Shown here: positions 11,479 to 23,569 of the stretch, one piece after another
Numbering within the stretch: position 1 is the first letter of the stretch
Layout of the letters: each line of letters starts with the position of its first letter
Assembly: GCA_003971905.1 (NCBI GenBank)
Contig: RSEE01000129.1
Coordinates: 62,001 to 126,000 of the forward strand
Source of the DNA: Moniliella sp. 'wahieum'
Lineage: Eukaryota; Basidiomycota; Moniliellomycetes; Moniliellales; Moniliellaceae
Reading direction: 5' to 3'
DNA: 64,000 nt
The notes under the pieces: model-generated
What the model saw: only the letters and a program-made list of their open reading frames with translations
What the model was told of the DNA's origin: nothing
Databases searched by the model: none
Made by a program: the position numbers and the translations under genes

Positions 11479-14400
11479 TTAACCTTGGGTCGCTGCAAAG
11501 TCGGCCAAGACATCAATCACGTTTTGCGGCGCATCAACGTGCCAATGTGCCATCGTTTTCCTGTTGGCCGGGCCGACGGTGACGGTGTACAAGCTGATGG
11601 TGCGGTGGGGGTCGAGGCGTGCGACTGGGCCAACGGGTGGGCACCGATCGCCATAGCCGTCTCCCAAGGGTGCGCGGTAGGCTGCAGCTCGGAATTGGCT
11701 AGGTCCTCGTCCTCGGCCCAATCAGGTTCCGCACCGAGCGCGGCGGCCAGCTCGCGGACCGGCAGAGCGCTAGTCTGGGCCGGCATGGCTGGACTCGCTG
11801 GGCTCATGGGGGAAAGAGAAGGACGGTAGGTGGGTCGTTCTTTGCGCTTTCACCGCCGCCAAGGCACGGAACATGTCTTCGTCCGTCTTGTCGTCGCCAG
11901 CACAGAAACAAACTCTGTCTCAGGATGGGCAGCGAGGATACGCTTCACAATCTCCCCTTTGTTCACCGCCAACGGACGGACCTCCAGGTTCTTCTTGCCG
12001 ACCAAGACCTCGATGGGAAGGCGGTCGTAGGCCAACAGGTTTTCCAGGTGCGCCTGACATTCCTTAGCCTGAAACGAACCAAAGTCCGGGTCGGCGTTGC
12101 GGTAGTGCCAGGTGATTGAGCTCTTCTTCTGTTCAATATGCGAGCCTCCCGTGCGCTAATGTTTAAGTTAGTAACCGTCGACGGCACAGGAATGCGAAAA
12201 CGTGTGTGGTGTGGGGGGCGTACCTCAGTGTAGTACTCAAAGATGGCCCGGATGTCCTGCTGCCAGGACATATCGAAATCCTTGGCAATGTTAATCCATT
12301 CGTCTTCTCCGGGCTCTTTGAGGAAGCACCCATGCTCAGCCGAAAACCCGAGGTTGTGCAGGTGACCAAGGTGCTTGGAGAGGAAGTGCTGGTCGCGTCC
12401 AGAGATGATAAAGATCACGTTCTGGGGTCCTGGCTAAGCGTCGCCAGCGTTTCGAGCAGCTGGGCCGAAGGCACAGCCATCTCGGGCAACTTGACAATCG
12501 GCGTCAACGTCCCATCATAGTCGAGCAGGATCAAACGGCGACGGGTAGGAGGAGCAGGCCGGTTCCAATCGGCTTGGATTGCCGCCAGGTCGAGCGGGGA
12601 GTGAGGTGCGACGTCTCCTCCACATGAAGGCGGTAAACCAGTTGGCGGACCAAGGTGGCGGCCCAAGTGTGGGAGGTGTGGAGAGTAACTTGGTCGTAAG
12701 CAAGTCGATGCCGGAGCGCCTTCTCATCAGGTGCCAGTGAGAGCGCTTCGTTGATCGCCTGGGCCACCCCCCAGACGTTCCAGGGGTTGACTTGGATCGC
12801 TGTGCGCATCCGGCTGGCGGTGCCCGTGAATTCAGAGAGAACCAGGGGAGACTTTTTGCCATATTGTTCTTGGCAAATCACATACTCCATCGACGTTGTG
12901 TTCATCCCATCCCGCACCGACGTTACGAGCGCCAAATCGGCCACCCCCAGCAGCGCAAAGTACTCATCCCGATCAATGATCTGGTGATAGTGGTGTACCG
13001 GCGCAAACGAGAGAGTGCCATACTCGGAATTGATCTGGGAGACCAACTCGCTAACTTGGCGCTCAAGCGCTGGTGACTCATGCACCGCCGGCGAGGTCAC
13101 TTGGATCAACGCCACCTTACCCCCCATTCGGGGTATTCCCGCAACAGCGTCTGGAACGCTTGCAGCTTCTGCAGCACCCCGCACCACATCCAACTTGTCC
13201 CGTCCCACAATAATCTTCTTGCCTGCGTACAGACGTCGGAAGGCGTCCATCTTGGGTCCCACCCCGGGTGAGCGCGCATCCTTGACCATCTTGACCGCAT
13301 CAATCCCGATGGGGTTGTAGCTGATTGCCGTGATTTGCCCGTCAGCAGACTCAACAGAGTTGTAAGAGGCATCAAAGCCACAGACCCGGATGCAAGAGGA
13401 GAGGAAGTGACGTGAATAAGAAAAGGCTTGGAAGCAGGCCAGGTCAGCACCCAGCATACCCTCAAGGATCGCTTGGCGCTTGGGTAGGCAGCGGAAGACC
13501 TCACTCGAGGGAAAGGGTGCGTGCATGAAAAGGGTGATGTGTGCCTCGGGCACCAGCTGCCGCAGGAGCTTCGGTACCAACAAGAGGTGGTAGTCATGGA
13601 CAATCACCATGTCCCCCGGCACGTACTCGGCGGCGATTCGCTGAGCATACGCCAGGTTTGCCTCATAGTACGCATCCCAGCTCGAGTCGTCCCAGCTCGA
13701 GCCCGTCTTGACTGGGTTCACATCCTCCCACAACAGGTAGTGCAACAGCGGCCAGAGCACCGTCTTGCAATAGCCCTCGTAGTGGCCGTGTGCGACGCGC
13801 GACTCCATCCACACAGGCACATACTTGATCCCGTAATCGCCATGGCCAACCACGTGTTCGTCCTCTTCCTCTTCTTCCTCCTTGCGCTCCTCCTTGGCAG
13901 CCGAACTGATGGTGCGGTACACCTTGTGCTGCCACCGTTCCTTGGGAGATGGCGACAGTCCATTCCCGTCCGCCCGCCCATCGATGGCGGGGCCGATGTC
14001 GCTGGACCACTTGGAAGGGTCCTCGAGGTCACTCAGCACCTGCTCAATCTCCTTCCGCTCCGAATCGGAGAGGGTGGCTGCGTCGGTGCGCTGGTTACCC
14101 GGCGCCTTGGTGGGAAACGTAATGTCCCCCGTCCAGCCAATGAACGTCTGTTTGTGGGTCTTGCAAAGACTCTGGACTCCACTGCTGAGCGCAGTGTGGC
14201 CACGACGAGGTGTAAGAACCCAGTGCGACGAAGCATGAGATACCATATCGTAATCGGTTGGATTGTCCGAGGAAGGAGCAGTCGACTCCAATGGCGGAGA
14301 GGAGAGAAGAGTCTGGTTGTTCCGTGGCGAGTTCCGGTGGGATGTTGGAGGTGAGGGGAGTGTCAGCCTCGGAGGAAGCCTCCTCTCTCTCTTCCCCCGC

Positions 14401-15009
14401 TGCAGCATTCACGTCAAGGGATCGGTCCATGGGGGCCAAAATGTCGTGGTGATGTGGTTCGGTGGACTGAGCAAGCTGGTCACGGGCCCGCGCCTGCGCC
14501 TCGCTTTCCGCCTCGGCAAGGGAGCGGACAACAAGAGGAAGGTAGTGGCTCACATGGATGATGCGCCCGGTCAAAGGAGTGTTGCCTGGCTGGGCATTGT
14601 ATGCCTGTTCCATCTCGGCGAGGGAGGCGCGGATCTGACGAATGGTTTCAAACTGCGGGCGCTCGTCGTGGGTGGCATGGGTAGCGCTAGTAGCGATGCT
14701 GTCGATGCTGTTGCAGCGGTCCAGAGGCGGCGTGTCGAGGGGCTTGGAGTCCTCGGCGGGCGAGGTGGGAACGACGGAGGTCAGGATTGGTGGGACCAGG
14801 GAGCTCTTAGGGACGCGGCTACTGGGCTTGGTCGAGGACATGGTGGGGCGGGGCGAAGCATGGTGGCTCGCCTTGGTAGGCACAGCGGCGATGCCGCCGG
14901 GAGCGGGAGGGAAGAGCGGGGGCTCAGCGGCATACACGCCGGGGGCTAGGATGGAAGTGCCGGCGCGCTTGCCCTGGGCCCGGGACGCGGCCTTGGCGGG
15001 GTGGGGCAT
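11479..15009 (-). CDS. Tps2-type trehalose-6-phosphate phosphatase (GT20 plus phosphatase domains)
   Basis: Dephosphorylates trehalose 6-phosphate to trehalose, usually within the trehalose synthase complex in the cytosol. From the ATG at 15009 there is a Ser/Pro-rich N-terminus, then GRIIHVSHYLPLVVRSL, FIGWTGDI, DYHLLLVPKLLRQ, HITLFMHAPFPSSEVFR and SVRDGMNTTSMEYV of a glycosyltransferase-20 domain. The phosphatase half shows all three expected motifs: LLDYDGTLTPIV, SGRDQHFLSKHLG and GDDKTDEDMF. A 68-bp intron lies at 12156-12223 with CTAAC. Stop TAA is at 11479-11481. An acidic insert (EERKEEEEEEDE) sits in the GT20 domain near 13855-13900. Frame changes occur near 14300, twice near 13140-13200, and in the phosphatase half. 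Full length with both halves argues for Tps2 rather than Tps1; whether the GT20 half is catalytic was not tested. Confidence 0.93.
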
Positions 15010-16351
15010 GGCGGGGGGCGGAGGTGGTGGGGGTGGTGGTGGGAGGCCAGCAGATGGGAGTGGTGCTGGGGCGCATCGAATCAGGCGGTGACTTGGGTCT
15101 GGAGCGCCTGGCCTGGGCCAGGGCTGCGGCTGTCGTGCCAGATCCGCGGCTGGAACACGGGCCCACTCAACCAATTTGCCTTTGGCACGGGCCCTGTCAC
15201 CCGTCACCCGTCGCCCGATGCAACTGTCGAATGCGGACTTTGCGGACTTGGCTCGGTTGCCATGCCCGCGCCCAGCCCACGCACGGGGGCAGTGGTGCAT
15301 CGTGGCCCGGGCGGGGTGCAGCACCACCAGCAGCGGGCGCACACCACCCGAGTACATCGCAATCGGCGGCGGCCTCGATCGCTTCCGCTCTGCCTTTGGC
15401 CCGGCAGATCCCCACGCGGACGCCCAGTGGCCAGGGGGGCAGGCCCACGTTAGTGCTTATTTGCCACCCCCTGTCTTGCAGTCTGGCGAACACACTTGTT
15501 GTGCAAATCAGCACTCTGTACTCAGTACCAGACCTCGGTCGCGCTGGCTTAGTACTACGGTCTCAACTGCCAACCATCGACCGTCCGCAGAGCCAGCCCA
15601 GGCCACCCTGCCTGGCCCTTCCCCGCTTCTATGGCGCCCCCGGCCCGCTCCAGAAATGTACTCTCCTGTCTTCTCGGCCACAAGCCTGAAACACCAAGCA
15701 TACGCCCGGTACGCGTTTGGCACGTTCCCGCCGTTACCGGTTACCACATATCCGGTTTCCTTCTGTCATGCTCTGTTACACCAGTGCTATGCCCAGTCGT
15801 GCACCTGAATTACATGTTGATCGGGGCCTGATCGGAAGAAGTGCCGCCCGCTAACTGTAGGGCCGTTGCATCTAACAGACACATCCCAACCAGTCATCTC
15901 GTCGGTGCGGGTCCCCTCCGGGAAAGGCCAAAAAAGGAACCCAAAACGGTGTGAGAATCAGAGGGACACTCAGATCTCAAAGATCCTCTCATGTGACGCA
16001 GTCTTCCGCTCGCGCTCATGGCCAACCCAATTGCCCCCCGTCTACATCCCCTCCTTCCCCACCTCTTCTACCTCGGGATTGCGCCTGGTAGACCACCATA
16101 CGTGCGTCACGAGCACTGGTGGAAAGCCAAGGAGGATAGGCCATGACGGATTGAAGCCACATTGAACCCATTCTCTCGCCAGTTGAACCAGAACGCTGAG
16201 CTCAGCGCTCAGGCTGAGCGCTGACCACAACCACACATACACAACACAGACATTTTCCATGAGAACATGGGTAGCAATTGGAGTGCATATGCACAGGCAA
16301 CGAGCTGGAAGAACCAGGTTTGAACGCAGCAGGCCCACCTCGGCCCGGACG
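15010..16351. other. Intergenic, no gene recognised
   Basis: Promoter side of the trehalose phosphatase gene and 3' side of PIG-U. Frames are open because of GC content but lack protein-like motifs. Small GGTTACC words occur near 15735-15750. Confidence 0.55.
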
Positions 16352-18056
16352 TTACACCTGAGCTGTGGTCCGTACCCATCCATGACTCGTCACCGCCGCG
16401 TCTTCCGGGGCTGGGGTAGCAACGGACGCGGGTTCCGATTCACGAGGTGGGGGCAAGAGCGCGCGCGCTTCCTCGTGCACCACACGTCCCTTGGCCCACA
16501 GCGCGTCCAACAAGCCTCCTGCTCCTGCAAGGGCAAGCACAAGGGTGGAAGCGAAGAAAAGTTGGCGTTGCCTGAGCCCGTGACGGTCCACAGCTCATGG
16601 AATGCAGGCAGAAACAAGAGACTGTACGCATAGAGCAGCGCGGTGACGATAGGATGACGCAAGTCTGGAGAACATGTGTCAGCCCCTTGTCTTTGCGTCT
16701 CTAATCAGGTCATAAAACCTCTGGGAGGCTCGGACGCGCACGTGCGCGCGGAGGTGGGGAGGGGAGGGCGAGACGTACAAGGAAATACCTCGGGGTGAAG
16801 GGAAAAGAAGGACCAGTACAGGGCAGAATCGCCGAGTGTGGGGTAGGGCTGGAAGACGGCCACAATGCCAATGAGGAGGGTGATGGCAAAGAACGGGTCG
16901 GCGCGGAACTTGATGCTGGAGGAGCAACATAGAGGCCCAAATGAGCATTGAAAGTGAGCAGGAAGAAGGAACGGAAATGGTCAAACATTTCAGTGAAAAA
17001 GTACCACCAGATCCCCACGTTGGGTGCCAAGTCGGTCAAGAGAAGCAAATGGGCGTAACACGCACGCCACACTTGAGCCGCCTCGCTCCACCGGTCCCCG
17101 CCCGTAAACGAGAAGAAGAATAGGTTCCCCCATCCAAGCGCGAAGGTCAGGACGAGCGTCAATAGCGCCAGGATAGTGCACCCGCCCGGGAAGAGGAGGC
17201 AAATAGGAGGACCAGTGCCAGCATGGAGGTTCATCAATAGCGGGTAGAGACGAACCACCACAGTAACTGCTAACATGTTGCAGTAGCAATGCGCAAGGCG
17301 AGGCGTTTTGATTGGCTGGAGAAAGGCGAAGCCTCCTTGGACGAGGCCAGGCCAAGTATACTGTCCAAGCCAGCAGCGGAGCATACAGTGTGGTTGACGA
17401 CAAGGAGAGGCAGGTGAGAATGGTAACGGGGTTGAGGAGATAAAGGGCAGCCACCAGGGCGGAGCGGGAAGAAGGGTGAGAGGGAGCGCCGCCACGGGCG
17501 GCACTGGTCGTGCCAAGGGAGGTACGGCCGGATTTGCGTCGGGCGGCGCTTGCCTTCTCCATCAGCGCGGCTTCGATCTGGGCCAGTCCACGTGGACGGG
17601 CGAGCGGGCGGAGGCGCACGCAGCCTTTCGATCCGCAGCAGAGCAATGGCCGTCAAGATGTCGGCTGCAACAAAGAGGAGGTCGAAGAGCGAGGGCGGGC
17701 GGGCGGTGACACTCCACTGGGCGAACTGGAACTGGATGGGGGATGGCGGTGCGGCGATGAAAGGCGTGAGGAGGCGGACTACCAAGGGAGGGTGGTGAAC
17801 GTGTGGGCTGTGCCAAGGGCCTGGTGTGCTGGTGCGCATGGGGAGGTGGGAGGAGGCGAGGTGGGCGGCCTCGCGCAGGCCGCGGACAGCAGTGGAGGGC
17901 GAGACGAGTTCGGCGCGGTCCTCGAGCAGCGAGCGGATGGAGGCGGGCGTCAGCGCAAAGGCGGCAACGCGCCCAGCAGGCCCACCAGCACACGGCCCAC
18001 ACCGCAGCGGCGGCGGAGGCGCCATCGCGGGGAGACGGGGTGGCGAGGGCGGGCAT
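16352..18056 (-). CDS. PIG-U/Gab1 subunit of GPI transamidase
   Basis: Multi-pass ER membrane subunit of the complex that attaches GPI anchors to proteins. The diagnostic block is near 16930-17030: PNVGIWWYFFTEMFDHFRSF, the strongly conserved PIG-U segment. The N-terminus has a first membrane helix (VWAVCWWACWA), then ALTPASIRSLLEDRAELVSP and LFDLLFVAADILTAIALL; ALYLLNPVTILTCLSLSS follows. An intron at 16665-16778 (114 bp) splits the codon that gives FPYLRHPIVTALLYAYSLLF, and the C-terminus continues into LVLALAGAGGLLDALWA. Start is taken at 18056 (MPALATPS), which joins the helix after one missing base near 17970; 18023 is an alternative ATG. Several further frame changes occur. Divergent from dolichol kinase. 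Confidence 0.88.
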
Positions 18057-18402
18057 TGGCCAGGGATGCTCGCGGGAGGCTGCGGGAGGCAGTGGGTGGA
18101 GGTGGGCGGCTGGCCTGGATGGAGTGGGCTGTGAATGTTGCACGCTGGAGATTCCGCGTAGTCTGTTGGGGGCTCTTTATTTATTGCCACTGGTCAGCTG
18201 GCCATCGACGCAAGCCAGATCAGCTGTCCAGGCTCAGGCTCAGCCCCGAAGGGTGGATCAGCCAGCCGACCGCCGCCGGCCACAGTCAACCGCCATCGCC
18301 ATTGCCATCACCACCACCACCGTCATCCCATCGCCACCGCCATCGTCACCACCCATCCCACCGCCATCGTCACCCCCCCCCCCCCCCCCACCACTGGCTG
18401 CC
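18057..18402. promoter_or_regulatory. Divergent promoter region of PIG-U and dolichol kinase
   Basis: About 346 bp separate the two start codons. It contains degenerate CCATCGCCA/CACCACCAC repeats near 18290-18370 and a 17-base poly-C run at about 18373-18389, just before the dolichol kinase ATG. Shared control is inferred from layout only. Confidence 0.5.
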
Positions 18403-21400
18403 ATGCCGCCTCTCCCATCACAGCAGCCCCCACACGCATCGCCGCCGCCGCCTCCGCCTCCCCCCGACTCCTTCGCCTCTCTTGGCCGCCCCCGCGCCCG
18501 CCTCCGCCGCTTGGCTAGTGAAATCGACTCGGCCTGGTCCACCGACTCGACCGACGCCTACGCCTCCAGCCCACCCCCCTCCGCCCGCTGCGGCCCTGGG
18601 CCGAAGCCACCATCACCATGCACGGCCAGCAAGTGGACGAGCATGGACCTCTTCAAGCCCCGCACCTTCCAGACCCACCCTCCCGCCAGCGCCCTCGCAC
18701 ACCCCTCGCCCGAGCCTGGCCCCGCCGCTCCCCGGTCCTTCTCTCGCTCCCGCTCCCGCTCCCCCTCAGGCTCCAGCTCCAACTCGGCCCCAACCGAGAC
18801 GTATGGCGCCGGACCCAGCGGGCCGCCGTCGACCTCTTCCGAGCCCCAGTCTGGATCCGAATCCGACTCGGCCGACAGCCCCCGCGCCCGCCCCTTTCGC
18901 TGGGACACGCGCCTGCCTCGCATCTCTGCACACGCTGATGTTCCTCCGCATCCCGAGCGTCGGCGACGCGGTACAGCGTTTCCCCCATCCCAACAGGCCA
19001 GTCTCCTCGACTGCTACCGTCAGCTGCCTGGAGCTCGGCACACGCGTCCCATCTACCTCCCTCTGACGCGGGCATGCGGGCCCCCGTCTCCTCCTCACCC
19101 GAGGTCACCGCATCTGCCCCTGTGCGTGCACTAAGCCAGATCCACAAACGACTCTCGTCTCAAACCATCCGGCCCCAACCCTCGCCCGGGGATGAGAACG
19201 GGCTGACACACGCCTCCGGATCCGGGTCCGGCGGAGCAGAGGGGCCCGAAATGGCAGCTGACTCCAAGCCCCCGCCTACCTTGCCCGTGCGTTTCTGCTG
19301 CCTTCTGCTCCCGACAAATTGGGCATGTTGGAGCGGATGGGTGCCTACCTTGCCGCCTACAAGGTGGACACCAACTGGTTTGCAGAGACTACGTTGCTTG
19401 TCTCGGCTGCTTTGGGCGTTGCGTATGCCCTGTACCACACCAACATTCCCGCGTTGCGCAACCGGCTTACGCCTTGGCCAGTCAGACCATTGTGGCAGTA
19501 GGACTGAGCCCCTTTCTGCGCTGGTTGGATGCACATGCATTCAGGTCTCCCGATGCGCGAACCAAAATGGATGCGACGGGCACCGATCCCGGAGTTCCGT
19601 CCAATCTCGGACTCATGTCAATCCTGGGCTGGGAGGCAACCCCGAACGGCCCTTACCAAGGAAGAACAGCAAGGCATACTCAACCCCTCCCGCCCCAACT
19701 TTCTCGTTACGAACTGCGGGACGAGACGGGAGGTCACCTACGAGAGACGGTCTATCGTCCGGCCGGAGTGGCCCACCAGGACGCTCGCTACGTTTGGGGT
19801 CTTCCACCGACCCGCTTTTTCCGCGATGCCCGTGATCAAGGGTTGATTCCTGGACTGTTATGTGGTCCACTCTTGGCCGGCTTGTCTATTGGATGCTGTC
19901 ACAGCCGAACGGTCTGTTGCCGCTGGCCATGCAACTTCGATGGTTGGGGAATGGCGTCTACCTTCCTGGCCCGCCAAGGCCGAGTTACCTGCGTGGGCAC
20001 GCTTGCCTCCTCCTACTCCTCCAGAAGGGTTGGCTGTCTTTCGTCGCTCGTTTGGCGCTTTCGTCGATGCATACGCTTGTTTTCTTGATCAACGTCATCC
20101 ACATCGTTGCGATGCACTACGCCCCAGCTCATTGGGTCTCTCCGCGCAAGACGAGTCATCGGACGCGTAACTTTGCCCTGTTTTACGGCGCAATTACTTC
20201 GGCGCTTACCATCGCAGCGCCCATGGGTCTCTTGGCTCTCTTGGGTGTTTCGGTTGCGGGCGGGGAAGTACCACCTGCTTCAGGAGGGTTATCCGTATGG
20301 GAAGTGGTACTAACCTCAGCCTTGTACCAAACCACACTGCTCACCACTGTGCCTTGGCTAGGCGCAACTTTACCTATGGTGAACTCGTTATCGCCGTCGC
20401 CTATGGAGTTACGATCATGGTCGAGGCAACTAGCTTGACGATCGCACGTATCACACGGTCCTTGGCGCCCCACACCTTCCGAGCACCCAATGCGCTTCTC
20501 GTTTTGCAACTCGCTTTGATCGGGGGTACATTTTCCATTGGCTTTCTTACCTCTCCGCTTCTCTATCTGTCCCGTTCGCTTGCGCAGCGTCCCATCCATC
20601 GACTCCGTTGGCCGGAAAAGCGTCGGGGACATCGCAAGATTTTGTCCGCTTCCTTTTACACCTTGGCCGCCCTTTTTGTCGCAGCCGTTCTGGGACCTTG
20701 GTGCAGATGGTTGCTCAACACCAATCCGTGGGTATGGACAGTGCGGTTTACCTTGGGACTCGAGACGCTTGCCTCGCCCCTGGTACCCTTGGATGGCGCG
20801 ACTGGTCTGCTTCCCCGCTCGCGCTTTAGCTTGGTGGGCTGCGTGTCTCTCGCCACCGCGATCTTTTGGGCCGCCGCGACGCCCAGTGGATCTCCAGCAG
20901 CGTTTTTGTGTCAAAAGGTACCTCGGGATCAGTAGCCCCTCACAATCCCCCCACGCCTTGCCCAAACCCCCTTCTCTGGGGCTGGGCACGAATCAGTTCA
21001 CTTTGTTCGCCCTTTGTTCGCCCTCGGTTTCCTACCCAACCCCGATCACCATACACTCGCCATCCAACTGATTCGCCCTTACCTCAAACGGAGGCGGATG
21101 GGCGGATCCCTCATCCTGACGTTGGGGTGAACGAACCCAAAGGTCCCGCAGCTGGAACATCCGCTGCCGCTTCTCTCAGTCCCTTGAGTCCTCCGACTGC
21201 ATTGCCCGTGCTTGGGGACAAAAGCAAGGACGAGTCGGTGGCGGCAGGATCCACGTCTACCCGACCCAAGCGGCAGGCCATTTGGCTCTCGCTTAATGCA
21301 AGCGCAAGTTCTTCCATCTCCTGGCTATTTCATGTTCATCCCTGGATTCTTGCTCAACGTACGTTCTCTTCTGTCTCTGTCTCTGTCTCTGTTGCTTCCC

Positions 21401-21965
21401 CTTCCGACTTTGATCCTGACTTGTCTTCTTTCTAGCCAGCTTTTACCCACCTCGCCATGAGTGTCGCATTTGCGGTTTTCATTCTCTGCGAGTACACACG
21501 CTACTTTGCGTGTTATCCTCTCGGCGCGCCTCTCCACGTCTTCTCTCCCGCTTTTTGGATAGCAAAGACCAAAATGGCCCAGTCATCTTGTCACCCTTTA
21601 CCTTCTACAAGGATGCGCCTTACCCCTCTGGCTCGAGGCTCGGCCTTCCGCGCTGGCCCGCTGCACCTCCACATTAGCCCTGGGAATTGCCGATGCGACG
21701 GCCTCCGTCGTTGGGCGCAAGTTTGGTGCGACGCGGTGGCCCCAGAGTCGCAAGACGGTCGAAGGAACGATGGCCTTTATTGTTTCTCTCTCTCTCTCGG
21801 GCTTGGTCGTCCATGCGCTTTGGCCCGAAGGAGGGCAATCGTTTAGCCTCTCTGCTTGGATTGCGACGGCGACGCGCTGGCTTGTTTGAGGGTGTGTCGG
21901 AACAAAACGATAACCTAATCTTGCCCATCTATTCGTTTGTCCTCACGTCGCTTTTCGGCTTGTGA
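18403..21965 (+). CDS. Dolichol kinase (Sec59)
   Basis: CTP-dependent ER membrane kinase that makes dolichol phosphate, the lipid carrier for N-glycosylation, O-mannosylation and GPI-anchor mannose donors. The C-terminal third is diagnostic: RKFFHLLA, FVLFILCEYTRY-like (seen as FAVFILCEYTRYFACYPLG), GPVILSPFYLLQGCALPLWL, LALGIADATASVVGRKFG, KTVEGTMAF and the closing GLFEGVSEQNDNLILPIYSF. A 77-bp intron at 21359-21435 joins IPGFLLN to PAFTHLAMS. Upstream are many membrane segments (FLINVIHIVAMHYAP, LIGGTFSIGFLTSPLLYLS). The N-terminal 240 or so codons from the ATG at 18403 are Ser/Pro-rich and disordered; I join them because no other start lies nearer, but they could be a separate gene ending near 19135. 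Multiple frame changes. Stop TGA at 21963-21965. Confidence 0.85.
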
Positions 21966-23569
21966 GGTGCGGGCCAGTGCATATCTATCTGTTTGGCGTT
22001 CCTTCATCTTTTGCCCCTCCCCCCGCCGCCATCTTCTTCTTTCTGTCTTCTTTCCTTCTGTCCTTCCGTCCTTCTTTCTGTCTTCTATCGAACCTTCTGC
22101 CTTCTATCGGGAGGCAGGTCGTACGGCTCTGAGTCCTGAGTCCCTGTGTCTCCATCATGCCGTTGCATTGTCGCAGCGATGCGATCAAGTATGTGGTTTA
22201 GCCTTTTGCATTTGTTTCCCCATTCATGTCCTGTCCTCATCTCCTCCGCATGAAACCTCATTGGCATCATCTTGTGATATGCATCTCGGTCGATGTTCCT
22301 TCCCACTAGTCTGTGACAACACCTTAGTTTCCACCGTCCCTGTCTCTGCCATCAGTAGTCGGGCGTTTCTTCCTATTACTTGTACACCACGCCAACACCC
22401 AACCGGTCCAATCAAGCCGCTGGCCAAATCGGTGGGCGAAGTCGCTCGCATCATGTATTCCTTTGCAGCCGGACACAAGCAGTGGCTCTATACCACAAGG
22501 CTTGTACTCATTACTATCCGTCCACTCTACTGTGTCCGCCATCTTGCGGCTAATGTCCTGTTTTGTAGCAATTCCCATCACCATCCAACGGCAGACTGTA
22601 CAATGCTAGTAGTACATGTAGGGCTGATCCGAAAGGGAAAGCAGCAGCCGGGAACCTGTTCAAGAAAGGACTAGATGTTACATGTTACCCCCCCTCGTAC
22701 TTCCAACAGCCTAAATCAATCCGTATCGGATTCCGAATGGATGTGAATGATATCCCACTTCTGCCCATACCATGTCAACGAGATGAACCAAGGTCTAAAC
22801 CGATAGAATCCGCCGCCGTGAATCGACCGAGTGAGGGACATGGCGCTTGACTTGAGAGAACTACGAACGATGCCAGTATATGTATACGGCCAAAGGTACG
22901 GGGCTAGTGCGATCCGACGGACCAACAATACACACTGCAAGAGACATTATAGCTGAGCAAAACAATCCAGTAAAGACATAACCGTCGCATCAACAAGGGG
23001 AAGAAGAAATGGGCAAGTGCAGGGGCGGACAAGTGTGAATCGATAGCAGAGAACCGATCAGGGAGGAAGGCGAGTATATAGGGCAGATATGGTCGGTTTC
23101 GGAACGACTCGAGCCAAAGGTGCGAAATGTACGGGCAGGCCAACGGAGCCCCCACAGGAGGCCCATATAATGCCGTAACAAGCGTGACACAATGCGGTGC
23201 CCAGCCTCAAGCCAAAGCTGGAAGAGAAACCAGATACCGTTCATGCATGCGTACGTCGAAACACGACAGAGGGCTCTCCTCTCTTTCATCCTCCTCGTCA
23301 AATATGGAAGCCAGACGCCACAGTCCTGGGAAAGTGGAAGCACGTCAACCATGATAGGCAGCCCAGTCGCGCCCTCCCCCCCGATCGGCAGTCCCACGCA
23401 TGGTCCATCACAGATCATTAAAGCATTGCTCAACAGGGTTTCATGCTTGCGATCATTCAAGCAATATTATCCACAAACCTCCGAACCGATGGCTTGCAAC
23501 CGAACCAACCAAAACAAACGTCATTCCCATCAAGCAGGCACACGAAACGCAGGATGGCAGGTAGGATCC
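21966..23569. other. Convergent intergenic region, no gene seen
   Basis: Lies between the 3' ends of dolichol kinase and Atg1. It begins with a CTTCTTTCTGTCTTCT pyrimidine stretch near 22020-22100; the rest has no protein-like frame or obvious repeat. Confidence 0.5.

Noticed and set aside
13521-14354. Long plus-strand frame opposite the trehalose gene
   Set aside because: It is the antisense shadow of conserved GT20 coding sequence and has no motif of its own.
12531-14408. The 625-codon minus-strand frame as a complete trehalose phosphate synthase (Tps1)
   Set aside because: The upstream frame supplies the missing start of the GT20 domain and the downstream frames supply a full phosphatase domain, so it is the middle of a Tps2-type gene.
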